From Isoetes taiwanensis (lineage: Eukaryota > Streptophyta > Lycopodiopsida > Isoetales > Isoetaceae): a stretch of 64,000 bases of DNA. The stretch is from assembly GCA_021234155.1 (NCBI GenBank), contig JAJEKV010000004.1:17316966-17380965 (forward strand). Reading direction: 5' to 3'. Shown one piece after another: positions 47,521 through 58,183 of the stretch; position 1 is the first letter of the stretch; each line of letters starts with the position of its first letter. The notes below the pieces were generated by a model, which saw nothing but the letters and a program-made list of their open reading frames with translations, was not told where the DNA came from and did not search any database. The translations under genes were made by a program, and so were the position numbers.

Positions 47521-48926
47521 ATGGCGAAGAAAGCTCTCTTAGTAGGCTGCAACTATCCTGGAACTGACGCAGAGCTGAAAGGCTGTGTGAATGACGTTCG
47601 CCGTATGCAGCGCACTCTCATTGATCGATTCGGCTTTGCAGAAAAAGATATCCGAGTCCTGATTGACACAGATCAAAAATCTGTTCAGCCTACCGGAGCT
47701 AATATCAGACAATTGTTGTCTCAAATGGTAACCCAAGCTAAGGCCGGGGATACTCTGTTTTTTCATTACAGTGGCCATGGAGTTAGGGTTCCTGCCGAAT
47801 CTGACGATCTTGATGATACTGGATATGATGAATGCATTCTTCCGACGGATATGAATCTCATAACAGGTCTTTCTGCTCGGATTATAGGAATAATGGATTT
47901 AAAGATTGAAATTTCTAAGAATGTCGGTTTCTGTTTTAGGAAGTAAGTAATCCCCAGTAATACCAGATTGAAAATGCATGAAAGAAATTGCTTTGTTTCT
48001 GCTTGGATGATAGGGAAAAAGCTAAGTAGTTTCTTAGCATCGGATTGATATTTCTGAGAATGTGCGTTTCTTTTTATGCATGAAAGTTCAGCTCTGTTCT
48101 TCATTCCTTTCTGTTTGCAGATGATGATTTTCGCGAGCTTGCTGACAAGGTTCCAGAAGGATGTTGTTTTACAATAGTGTCAGATTCTTGCCACAGCGGA
48201 GGTCTGATCGAGCAGCTTAAGCAGCAAATCGAGGATCGAGGAAGAGGCATATCGGCCGATTTACATGTTCTTGATTCAAATACAAGAAAATCTGCAGATG
48301 GAAAGATCAAGCCAAAATGTCTCTCAATATATCATTTCATCAAGATTCTCAAAGAAAAGACAGGCCGCCAAGATCTTACTGTCGGAAACATCAGAGCAGC
48401 ATTATTCGACATTTTTCGGGAAGAGGCAAGCCCTAAAGTGAAGAAATTTATGGCATATGTGGTAAAGAAACTGGAAAACAAGGCAGCAAGTATGGCAATA
48501 GACTTCTTGAAATCAAAGCTAGATCAATGCATCAATGGGACAGAATATATAAATCCAGCTCTTCAAGCTCAGGATGCAATTACAAGCTCAAGATCTGTTT
48601 ATGCTGGAATACAGATCAAGAAAAAAAATGAGGCAGGAATTTTGCTAAGTGGATGCAAATCTTCAGAGACTTCTGCAGATGCGAATCCAACTGGAGATCC
48701 AAAAGATGCATATGGAGCTCTAAGCAATGCAGTTCAGATCATGCTTAACAATTCCGGCAATAAGATTACAAACAGCGAGCTTGTTGTTGGGGTTAGAAAG
48801 CTTCTGATGCGCCAGGGATTCAAGCAGAGGCCATGCCTCTTCTGCTCTGATAAAAATACAGGTGCTCCCTTCATCTGCCCTCAAACCATCAAACCAAAAG
48901 AAGTTATTTTAGCTTCCAAAACTTAA
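47521..48926 (+). CDS. Type II metacaspase, two exons
   Basis: Cysteine-dependent protease that cuts after Arg/Lys, is activated by calcium and acts in plant cell death and wound signalling (family knowledge). Exons 47521-47866 and 48121-48926 splice within a Gly/Asp codon at GT/AG borders and give 383 residues, usual for type II (about 360-420). Visible: '[10 protein letters not shown]' at the N-terminus, 'HYSGHG' with catalytic His86, 'SDSCHSGG' with catalytic Cys139 (both at the same positions as in Arabidopsis MC4), a linker of about 80 residues with Lys/Arg autocleavage candidates, and the p10 part '[11 protein letters not shown]' and '[10 protein letters not shown]'. Start chosen because MAKKALLVG matches the family N-terminus. 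The frame is clean over 1.15 kb, unlike its repeat neighbours, so it is probably a working gene. Confidence 0.93.
47867..48120 (+). other. Intron of metacaspase gene
   Basis: Begins 'gtctttct' and ends 'ctgtttgcag', 254 bp. Joining restores '..DMNLIT' to 'DDDFRELAD' exactly as in type II metacaspases. 'aagaatgtcggtttctgtttt' and 'gagaatgtgcgtttctttttatgcatgaaa' are related repeats within it. Confidence 0.9.
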
Positions 48927-49985
48927 CACATGCCAGATTAAATAAGGTCTTGCTTTCTTTTGCCAAGAAACAAGAACATCTATTACCACCTAAGAAGTTG
49001 TTTATCCATCAAAAAGAAAAGAAAAAAATTGCTAGTCATCCAACATCAACCCTAGTTTGAAAACTATTGTGTCACTTAGCTCATTTTGCCTCCACGTCAT
49101 TGTATTCATTTCTTTAATGCTATATATTAAGAATTTGCATCCATGAAACCTATTCTTGGGTCCAAACTATGTGTTTTTCGGCATTTCGATTGACACGATG
49201 GTTTTCAATCTTGTCAAAACAAAACTAGTAAAAGCACACACCGAAGGCTTTAGCAAGGTAAGGTAGTTTTAATTTATCAAGTAATATCATTGGCAAGATG
49301 ACACATGTAAGGAATGAATATAAAACAATTAATATGCTTCAATCCAAAGATTTGATAAAAACATAGGTGTTGAAGAGTTAGACAGAATCGGCTAAAGCAG
49401 CCTTTGCATGGTCGGGCTTTTATAGAGCAGTTTAATGTTTACCCATAGGGTGCATAAATGATATCTATTGTTCTTATATGTTGAATGGTCAACACAAGAA
49501 TCTTACTACAGCATTCCATATTGGCTATCAATTATTATTACTCGTTCATCTCTAACTCTATTGCAAATACATTAGCAAATTAGGGACAGCTAAAGCCTAT
49601 TATTCCTAAGGATCAAATCGTCACATATTAATGATAGAAAAGGCTTGACCTGAGCATTCATGAAGCTTGGTGAATTGCTTAAGATATAGAAGGAATTTTT
49701 TAAGGAAAATTTTGATTTCTTGAACCTTGTTGGCAGGCTGATTAAGCAGTTATTCTTTAACTAGGACACAATTGGACCATAGTTGGCATAGAACGGAACG
49801 GATTTAAGAATGGCAAACCTTAAGGAACCAGTAAAGTTTAGCTCATTCAAGACTTAACTAACGGCATTTTTCAAAAAGTACTTAAAATGACGTAAACATT
49901 GAGATCTTTCAAGATATGACCTCCAATATGTTAATTCATAACAATAAAGTGTCGAGTAGATAAAAACTTAAATCTGGGTTAAGCT
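48927..49985. other. 3' flank of metacaspase, no gene seen
   Basis: AT-rich downstream region; 'ttaaataagg' at 48938 could serve as a polyadenylation signal. A T-run of 20 bases starts at 49991. Confidence 0.4.
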
Positions 49986-49988
49986 TAA

Positions 49989-50255
49989 TTGCTTTTTTTT
50001 TTTTTTTTTTTTATCAGACATAGATTTTGTCATGCAATTCAAAAGCTTGCTGATGTGTTTAACCAATTGGTTAAAAAGAGGATCGAGCAGATTCAAGAAC
50101 CATGCAAGCAAGTTATAGTTACTGCACATGAATATGCTCGAGAACCGTTTTTTGAACTACTTGAAAGATCCTCAGTAAAGGTTGTCCAAAGTCGCACAAC
50201 ATGTATAAGCATGTTTCCAAAGCAAAATCATAAGCTCCTTGCAGCCAAAGAGTGA
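49989..50255 (+). other. Possible exon cut by the family B LTR
   Basis: A T-rich tract ending in 'atcag' (splice-acceptor-like, about 50018) precedes an open stretch whose product has an amphipathic, coiled look ('AIQKLADVFNQLVKKRIEQI', then 'VIVTAHEYAREPFFELLERS'). It ends at 50255, where the LTR begins. I do not recognise it; it could be an exon of a gene disrupted by the insertion, or chance. Confidence 0.3.
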
Positions 50256-51862
50256 GCAGAGCATCTTTGCCGCCTCATTACGCTCTGACATCGCCACCCG
50301 ACCGACGACGGTATGCACCGACGTAGTTAAAGCGAGGGTAGCCCCTAGGGGCAACTTGCAAGAGTGTGCATTTATTAATGTGCACATTTAACCATGTGCA
50401 CATTTTCCCATGTGGACACTTTTATGCCAAGTGGGCCATACCCAGTGTGCAATTAATGTGCACATTTACCAATGTGCACATTTATTAAAGTGCACACCTT
50501 TCCATGGGCACATTTTGCCACCTAGCCATTAAAGGCAAGTGGGCCCATTCCCAATTATCCCACATGCCAAAAGGGGATAATTGGAAACCCTAGCCAACCC
50601 CTTGTCTACTTAAGAAGGGAAACCCTAACTTGCCCATTTTTCGTTTCTAGGGTTTTTAGAGCTCGCTTTGACCGCCCTGGGTCAAAATCGCCTCCTGCAC
50701 TGGCCCAGCCGGTAATTGCCCCATTAGTTTCCCTTGATTCGAACAGGTTAGCAGGATGGTTGAGCTCAGGTCAGGAGGAGGAACCCAAGGATCAGGTATT
50801 TAGTCAATTTAATAGCCTAAACCATCTTCTAGTCATTAAATCAGTAGGTTTAGCCTATTAAATTGCCCATAGCCCTCTAGATCTCTAGATACCTTCCAAC
50901 TCTAACTAAAGAACCTAACTCTATGATATAGATTAGATCTAGTTCTTTAGTTCTTCTATGATGTATATGGATGATGTATCTCTATGAACTCCTTGTATTG
51001 GGAAGGGGGTAGAGACCTAAAGCTTGGTAGTAGATGCTCCAGATTAGCCTCTCTAGCACACTATAGATCTCGCCTGTGCATAAGAGCCACACCGGTTGTG
51101 GGTGAAGGGCTTAACGGGCTTATAAGGAGGTTCATGTCCCGACTCTCTAAATCCATCCCTATGGTGTGTTAGTGCTACCTGGGATCATTGTGACTAGGTC
51201 TAATGGCTTACCACCGAGTGTGGGTGAGGCATGGGCCCGACACACCCGGTGAAGTGGTGTACACTTTCCATTGGGTTCAAGTCGAATAAGGGCAAGGGCC
51301 CTATAGTCTCCTTTGAGTCAGCATGTAGATCTCTCGAGGGAGAGATCCCTACCGCCCCCATCGGAATTGGGGAGATGCAACCCAGATGTAGCCCCTTCGC
51401 CACGATCCGTGGCTACGTCGAGGTCCCAACACTTTTCACCCTACTGCGCAAAGTGTGCGGGGAGGGCGGATGGAGTGGACAACCCGGTTGCCATGTTCTT
51501 ACCAGCCAAATCCATTGCCATGAATTCTGCGCAATGAACGAACGGAGACAAAGCCGTCGGTCATCCCTTCGAAGTCCGAGGAAGCAGGTAGGACCCCTAT
51601 GTATGATCTTCGTCGTTGTCTATCACAGATGTTGATGCCCCACCCTTCGAGGTGGATATGTGTTCATGTTGTATACCGACATGTATGTTTACGCGCCAGC
51701 CTAGGTAGGCCCCGAGGGAGACGGGTAAAATGACCCCTCCACTCTTCCCACCGGACCTCGGGCGCAAGGATTGTGGAGGGCCCCGTGACGTGTGGGGGGG
51801 TATGGGGATGAACTCTGTTTGTATACCGGTGGGTGCACGTATATGAGTAGGGGACGCCACGC
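50254..51862 (+). repeat. Family B LTR, plus orientation
   Basis: Matches 58184-59830 in reverse complement along its length: TGTGCACATT-type short repeats at 50365-50510, 'cctagccaacccc', 'ctagatctctaga', 'ggaagggggtagagacc' and 'aggcatgggc'. It also aligns with the family A LTR (shared 'gttcaagtcgaataagg', 'ggggcaac'). The first about 40 bp differ from the inverted copy, so the exact 5' edge is uncertain. Confidence 0.8.
50365..50520 (+). repeat. TGTGCACATT short repeats in LTR U3
   Basis: At least six copies of 'atgtgcacattt', each centred on the palindrome TGTGCACA or AATGTGCACATT, lie in the upstream part of the LTR. The inverted LTR has the mirror set at 59540-59690. They are plausible enhancer-like binding sites. 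Confidence 0.6.
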
Positions 51863-51873
51863 TGGTATCGAGC
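51863..51873 (+). other. Primer-binding site, family B
   Basis: TGGTATCGAGC directly after the LTR end 'agtaggggacgccacgc'. Same site and same missing base as family A. Confidence 0.75.
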
Positions 51874-52059
51874 AATGTTCTTGGAGACCAAGAGCAAAGC
51901 AGCGACCATGCTCCCGATAGTACTAACTTGATAGGATTCTCAAAACCTCGAAAAATGGGAAAAAATTTTTTTCTCATTTTTGTAGTTTATGCTAAGCTAG
52001 TAACAGCTAGAATAAATTAAAACACTAAAAAAAGACTAAAAATTGGTGAGCCAACCTTC

Positions 52060-52337
52060 GTGGGGGGTCTCACACGCCGTCGTACCGGAGACGGATAATG
52101 AGAATCTCATTTTCGGTTTGGTTAACGCGGTGAGACATTGACTTGGAACACACTAAAAGTTATAAATTACGGGAAAATAACTTGGTAATTCTAAAATGGA
52201 GCTAAGAAATAGTAGAATTGGCATGTTATATGCTTAGAAAGTATAAAATTTAGAGCGGACCCACCATAGCCACACGTCAGCGCCGGTGACGGAAAATGAA
52301 CTTCTCATTATCGATGCGAGCAACGTGAGACCATGCT
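52060..52337 (+). promoter_or_regulatory. Two palindromic modules upstream of ORF1, family B
   Basis: Modules at 52060-52137 and 52258-52337, about 200 bp apart. The outer arms are of the tctcac / gtgaga type, with an inner palindrome of the kind 'aatgagaatctcatt'. They precede the TATA at 52406-52418. Copies recur at 53879-53950 and 54080-54140 before ORF2. Confidence 0.6.
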
Positions 52338-52405
52338 TAAATTTAGGTGTTTTAGATGTTTTAGGCAACCCAAAAAGGTAATTTGAGATTTGACCTAAAA
52401 TTGAC

Positions 52406-52418
52406 CCTATAAATATAT
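52406..52418 (+). promoter_or_regulatory. TATA box for ORF1, family B
   Basis: 'ccctataaatata' lies 78 bp before the ATG of the H3-like ORF (52494), which is the first ATG downstream. Confidence 0.55.
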
Positions 52419-52493
52419 CTAGACCCCCATTTCCGCGTCCCCTTTCCTTAGAAAATCTGCTCTCAAGCATATCGGATTGACGAACCGCTGAAT

Positions 52494-53749
52494 ATGGCAA
52501 GGACCAAACAGACGGGTAAGGAAGCCCCGCCGACGCCGATCGCCTACCGGGCCACCGACCCCGGGCCTCGATTCAAAGGATACCAAGAACGCTTTTTCGC
52601 AAGGCTTAATCTTCATCCAAAGGGAGGAGGCGCATCGACCAAAGCGCATCGTGGACGGGAGGTCCTAGACGCATGAGCCGCTCGCACATAACGCACCAGA
52701 TCCTCAAGAAATCGCAATAAGAGGGGAAGAAGGAGCAGGGAGGAACGGAACGTAAGGGACAAAATGACAAATGGGAAGAACAACTCAAGCTTGGGCCCCG
52801 CCGCGTGAAGCCGAGAGAGGGAGGAGCAGCGGCAACAATGGGCTTAGCCCCCTGCCGAAGAACCTCAGCGGCGCTCATCGCTAGTATGAAGCCAAAGAGC
52901 CAACGAGGGGACTAAGAGACGGGAGGACGAATCCCAGCACACCGGAGTTAAGAAGAGGAAGGCCAAAGGCATTGGGTATAGCGGCAAGAGAAAAGTTGTG
53001 AAGGTTGGTAAGCGAGCCGATGGGTCCCGGCCATCAATCTAGCCATCGCTTAAAGCGCACCCCTCGCCTAATCGACTTAATTCTGACGAATACGCCCCCA
53101 ACACCGAGGGGCAAGCTCTCCTTCAAAACCCCGGTCGCGGGAGAAATGCTAGCATTCGAAAGGTGTGGCACCGGAAAGGTGAGCAAATGACAGCGCCGGC
53201 CCCACCTCCTTCCGACGCGGGATAGAGTTAAAGCCCTCACGACCACAACGGAGCGTGACGGATAGACCTGGCCAAGGTCTATCGAGAAGATTAAGGAGCA
53301 CAACGCTTCACATGGCTAAGTGGGAGGCGACAACGCTACTACTGTGAGCACAGGTGAGAACAATTGAAGTGACGCCTCGAATAAAAAGCCGTAGACTCTA
53401 AGCCGCCACCTGTGCCCAAGCCTCCCAGCACCGTGAGTGCCAGGTTTACCAAGAGCAAGCAGAAGGAGCAGAGCCACGAAGGAAATCCGGCACTTCAAAT
53501 AGGGTTACGGACTCTTGATTCGCACGCTTTCAACGCTTTGGTCCGAAGTCGCGAGGAGTACTGGACATTACGCGGGTGACAGATGAAATCACTGCCGTAC
53601 CCTACGAGGCAAAGCGCCGAGTTGAAAATAGTGCAGACATTTTGAGGATTCATCGGCCGCAGTTCCACGCCAAGAGGGTCACACTTATGAGACAAGATAT
53701 GTATTTGGCGGACACACATCAAGGAGAAGAACGCCATGAACTTTTGTAA
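52494..53749 (+). pseudogene. Histone H3-like ORF1 of family B element
   Basis: Begins MARTKQTGKEAP: the first seven residues are identical to histone H3, and GKEAP resembles the GGKAP that follows in H3. A linker of roughly 280 residues, rich in Lys/Arg/Pro, lies between tail and fold. The end is an H3 fold: 'TKEIRHFK' at 53476-53499 (H3: LREIRKYQ), 'LLIRTL' at 53512-53529 (H3: LLIRKL), 'SEVAR' (H3: REIAQ), then 'FHAKRVTLM' and 'DMYLA' at 53663-53710 (H3: IHAKRVTIM, DIQLA), with stop at 53747. Spacing between LLIR and LA is 66 codons against 68 in H3. The frame contains stops and shifts as read. It follows the LTR and primer site and has its own TATA. Confidence 0.82.
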
Positions 53750-53860
53750 ATAATGAAATTTTTGTTAATATAAAGAATTTTGTGTAAATAATGTGTCCAA
53801 TCTTGCTTAACTAGGTTTTAAGATATTGAATTCTAGCTTTGTTTTGATCAAATTGGACTT
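53750..53860 (+). terminator. AT-rich 3' end region after ORF1, family B
   Basis: 'aataatgaaatttttgttaatataaagaattttgtgtaaataatg' follows the stop at once. It is AT-rich and plant polyadenylation-like, parallel to family A at 11880-11940. Confidence 0.4.
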
Positions 53861-53878
53861 TTTGAGCAAAATTGAGAT

Positions 53879-54140
53879 GATATCTCCTCGTGCCGCGCCC
53901 GGAGACGGAAAATGAGAATCTCATTTTCGGAAGGCATAGCAACAATGAACCATGCCCCAAAATGTCCAAAAGCAGCTCTAAATCGCCAGCCAAAGGGGTC
54001 AATGCTGCCTATCTCGTGAGTCCGGTAGAATTACACCTTAGATCACCCAAATTGATCAAGTTTAACCCATTGAGAGCCCATGTCTCACCGTCGTGCGGTA
54101 AAATGAACTTTTTCATTATGGGGTGCAACGGTGAGACCTC
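53879..54140 (+). promoter_or_regulatory. Two palindromic modules upstream of ORF2, family B
   Basis: 53879-53950 contains a 21-base perfect hairpin (gaaaatgaga, one base, tctcattttc). 54080-54140 has outer arms GTCTCACCGT / ACGGTGAGAC, ten of ten paired, around 'aaaatgaa..ttcatta'. They are 200 bp apart and upstream of the TATA at 54326. Confidence 0.65.
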
Positions 54141-54325
54141 TCAGATTTTCTCCACCATACCACATTCAAAATGATCTCCCAAGTTGTTGCAATAGGTTCA
54201 TTAGTCGATCTTAGCATGCTCAAACCCTAAAGTAGTCTTCAAACTCTCAATTGCACCACTTAATAGGTCGAATCACTCAATCAAACAAATTCTAGGTTAT
54301 CCCAAAATTAGGGTTTTCCCTTTTT

Positions 54326-54335
54326 CTATAAATAG
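54326..54335 (+). promoter_or_regulatory. TATA box for ORF2, family B
   Basis: 'ctataaatag' preceded by 'aaattagggttttcc' (telo-box-like). Confidence 0.5.
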
Positions 54336-54439
54336 GTCCCCATTTCTCAATTAGCACCCTACAAGTTTGCTCTCCACTTGCTTAGGCGATCTTCAAGCTC
54401 CCTGAGGCGCTTCCGCACTGCTTGATACCCCTTCTTCGC

Positions 54440-55970
54440 TAGATCACGGTAGCCGCTGTGACTTAGGCGATGAATTACCCGGGTCTATGTCATCGCTGTG
54501 ATGTCCCAATGACATCTCCCGAGTCTTTGGGAAAGAAATAGATATCAAGCCCACTGGGTAACCCCGGCATATAGACAAGTCTTAGTTGAGTTCCGCTTAG
54601 GTAGGACCTCTCTCGTTCGCCTCCCCCTTGCATAGGGCTACTTTGTCCCAGCCCATCCCTTCAAGCAGCCTTGGGTGATGTCTAACATCGCCAAGTGCTT
54701 TGACTACAAGCGAGGTTGTCAGACTACATGGTCTGACGGTTAAGACAGGGACCAAGTATTCTCCACAATCACCCTAGCTATTTTCCTATCCCACCGCTGG
54801 GTCAAAACCGATGGGGGGCAGCCTCTATTCCCCAGGTGGAGGTGGACCCCCATAGCAACCCAAGCAGAAGGCCGGATGTTTTTGCAGTGCCAGTAGGGAG
54901 CAAGAAGGAAGCAAGGAAGAAGAGGAGAGGACGGCGAAGAGTACACCTGAGTTCTGACTTCGGGCGAAAATCCGGCCTTGGCGGAGGAGCCGGGCCAACA
55001 TGGGCAGGCCGTGAGACCCTCAATTGCTCCTCCCTCGGGGCTAGGCATCACAAGCCTAGCCAGCCCCATCATCATCAGCGGAAGGAGTATTTACTCCTCG
55101 ACATCCAACCTCCCCAATGCAGGAGGGAGCCTCGGGATTTGATGAGTCGCCCACCAACCACCACGGCAACCGATTGGATGGCCCCCATCGTCCGGGGAGT
55201 TCCTGACTCTTCCGTCAAGTCGTGAAGTTCACACCCATACGTGGTTTACCATCCGTGCCTGGGCCAAATATCGTGCGCAAATGATGGAAGCCAGAGCTCA
55301 ACTGAGGAGAGAGTTCCCCGCCTCCGCAGATGCTGGGGATCCGCAGGAAGACCACGAGCATCTTAATGCCTGTGCCTTCACACCACCTCCAACAAGAGGA
55401 GAGCAGAATCGACCTCGCGCGCAGTCGACGCCACAATTATTATCACCGACCTCACTCAGATAGAGGTTCCAGGCATCAGGCTGAGCCGAGGCCAAACAAG
55501 CTGAGAAGCTCACGACAGAATGACAGTCCCTCGAGGTACTACACCTCGCCGGGCCGGATGGGAGAATAAGCGTGGTAATAATCGCAGTTCAGCCTCCGGG
55601 GTGAAGAAGGAGTGTTCATGCTTATTGCACTCTGCTTCGGGCCGAGCATGCTTTCGAATAGCGACAAAATGTCGACTATCTTTGCCTCTAGTCAAGAGAG
55701 CAATGGCACTGACCTCTTCACTTCGCCATACCCCATCGGCTCGCAGCGATTGGTGGTGACCGCTGCCTATTGTAGAATGGCATGGACGAAAAGCCCGCCT
55801 TTGTCCTAGAGCACGCATACACCCGGTATGTTACGCCCCATGATGTCATTGCTTCTCGGTAAAATCTGCTAAGAGCTTTGAGAATATGGAACTTACCATG
55901 ATCATCGATAAATTAAGAGGGTCATGCTTATCACACGTTTTTGTAAATTGGTACGGCATTTGAACTGACC
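54440..55970 (+). pseudogene. ORF2 of family B element, unknown; H4-like end
   Basis: This is a broken frame in the same place as family A ORF2. Open pieces include 54836-55225 (with 'KKRRGRRRVHLSSDF') and 55612-55809 ('FMLIALCFG'). Near 55800-55855 one frame reads 'EHAYTRYVTPHDVIAS', followed by 'LRALRIW' after a shift. This resembles the H4 segment EHARRKTVTAMDVVYALKR. The middle part is not recognised. I treat the H4 link as a hypothesis that gains weight from the H3-like neighbour and from the matching end of family A ORF2. Confidence 0.4.
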
Positions 55971-58183
55971 CAAGAAGTTTGGCAAGCCTTCTTGAAAGCT
56001 TGATTTAAAAGCGTTGTGATGATTGAAAGCAATAGCGGACCCCATTTATTAAGCACTGCTGTAAACCTTGAAGATCGGGAGACTTGCCATTAGATAGATG
56101 TCATAGTCCTTCTTTGGCCCTCCTCTGTGAATTGAAGAATATCACCTACCAAAGGAGGCACAAAATTAAGGACAGGATGATCATATAAGTGGACCAACGC
56201 TCATCCCATTTTTGCATAGAAATATGTCCAAGGGTAGGGAGGTGGTTGAATATAATATTTTGCCCTTTAAGGTCCGGGAGGCTCACATATCATGAATTCA
56301 AACATTTGCTTCTAATGCTCACTAACAAAGCATGCCTTCTTATGCTTCAAAGCGGAGACTTATAATTTAATGGCATTATGTCGTGATCGCTCAACTATCA
56401 TTCGCGAATTGTTTTTAAGCCGCTTGCGCCTTCATATCAACGAGGCATTTTAGGAAAGGATTTCCTATCAAAGATGAGCAACACCGTCGGGGCGTACCAA
56501 AGCAGGAGACAATGATTTAAAGCAAAGACATAAAAGAATGCCGACATTCTTGAAGAGTAATTATAAACAGACCTAATTACATCAAATGCCTAATTACATC
56601 AAGCTTATCTTATTGAAAATGCCCCTACTTACAAGAGAGGTTGTCATAAACATTTATTACGGCTATGGCATTCACCTTCCTCCATCCCATCGCAGTTTCT
56701 ACTTTGCTAAAATTATATTTGAGAATGCTTATGAAATACAAATAGCCTAATTACATCAAGTTTATCTTATTGAAATGGTTGTCAAATACAAAGAACCTAA
56801 TTACATCAAGCTTATCTTATTTTATTACAGTAGTTTGTCTTCTAACTATTTATTTATATGGCATTCACCTTCCTCCATCCCATTTTCTACTTTTGCTAAA
56901 ATTATATTTGAGAATGCTTGCGAAAACCTAAGCCTAGTAGTAAAATAGAACCCTCATTTCTGGAAGTCTTGACAATATAAAGGTGGTGCATTGCTCAAAT
57001 ATCCTTTTATTTTATGTTTTTTGCATATAGTACCACATGCCAATCATGGTGAGAGGCTTTTGTCACGGTCGTTGAAAATTAAAAAACTCTAGCTTCATTG
57101 TGAGCAGTCGTAGTCGATGTAAAAGCAAAAGCAAACGTGACAGTTTTATGCTCTATATCTACTTCTTCGTCCAATTAAAATGCATCCTTTGATAATGTGA
57201 AAGGCCAAATGTGAAAGCCCACTCGCAAAAAGTTAAGTCCTTGCAAGTTGTCCTTGCATTGGAGAAGAAACTCACATGCACAATTTGCTTGATGAATGTT
57301 CTATATTTTAAGCATCCTAACTATCTTATATCGTAGCCCACCTTCTTGAAACTATAACCCAATGACTAAATGTAATCATACTTTTCGAACATTAGCTTGT
57401 CTTATGTCTGAGGACTAAAAGCCATGGCATTTTATGTCCCTGGTTAACAATGGGGTCCAATTCATAGTTGGCATAGAATGTTGTACTATGCCATTAGAAC
57501 GGCAGAACGCTGTGTTGAGGAAGCATCCGTGCCTCTGTGCCGTTAAAAACCCTAAAATATGGAAAACTTTGATGTTGGCAAGAATGCCGTGCGAAATGGC
57601 GTTCTGCCCCAAATTCATCCGTTCTGAATGCAAAGCACGCCAAACAAAATCTTTACGGCCAAAAACTTGCACAAGAATGTTTATTTCCTCTCGATTCTTG
57701 GGGAGGTATATCCCAACCAACTCCTGCCTTCTATAATCCAGCAAAGAAAACTCTGCGTGGCATTTAACACTTTCGAAATTCATGTCAAGGCATTTCATTA
57801 TGGAAGAAAGACTTTGAGGTAAGAAACTTACAATAATTCATTCGAAGTTCATTCACATTTAACAAGGTTTATGCCCTTTCCGATAAGCTCCTGCATCATT
57901 TCCTCTTCAATCTTCTAAAGAAACACAATTTGTTATGTGGTATTTCAACCCGTAGAGAAATCAAATCCACAACCCTTTTGTTTATATTTTCTAGTAGGTA
58001 ATCGACGGTCTTCATGTGAAAGATACCCTCTTCCATTTCATCCCCAAATCCGTTTTGTAAAGACCTATTTTAAGTTGTTCAGGAGAGTATTTACATCGGA
58101 TCTTGAGCATCATGCTTGAATGTTGTCACCAGCTTACTAATGCCTTCAAGCATTTCAATATAATCAATGTTGTAGGTCAATTG
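55970..58183. other. Unclassified interval with a 220-bp-spaced duplication
   Basis: 'cctaattacatcaagcttatcttatt' recurs at 56592, 56750 and 56800. 'atggcattcaccttcctccatcccat' plus 'ctaaaattatatttgagaatgctt' occurs at 56666-56730 and 56859-56920. A minus-strand open piece at 57415-57798 (127 codons) has no domain I recognise. This DNA separates the two opposed family B halves. Confidence 0.45.

Larger units (their letters stand above)
50254..55970 (+). mobile_element. Family B gypsy element, 5' half with H3-like ORF
   Basis: LTR (50254-51862), primer site (51863-51873), palindromic modules, H3-like ORF1 (52494-53749), modules, TATA and ORF2 (to about 55970). The order is the same as family A, with diverged sequence. 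No gag or pol follows; the next 2.2 kb are unrelated. A family B 3' half lies inverted at 58184-62110. Confidence 0.8.

Noticed and set aside
52494-52676. A host histone H3 gene or processed H3 pseudogene
   Set aside because: The tail is separated from the fold by about 280 extra codons and the ORF lies in the same slot of two gypsy families, so it belongs to the element.
57415-57798. 127-codon minus-strand gene
   Set aside because: No recognisable domain, no promoter or splice context; kept only as a remark in the interval entry.
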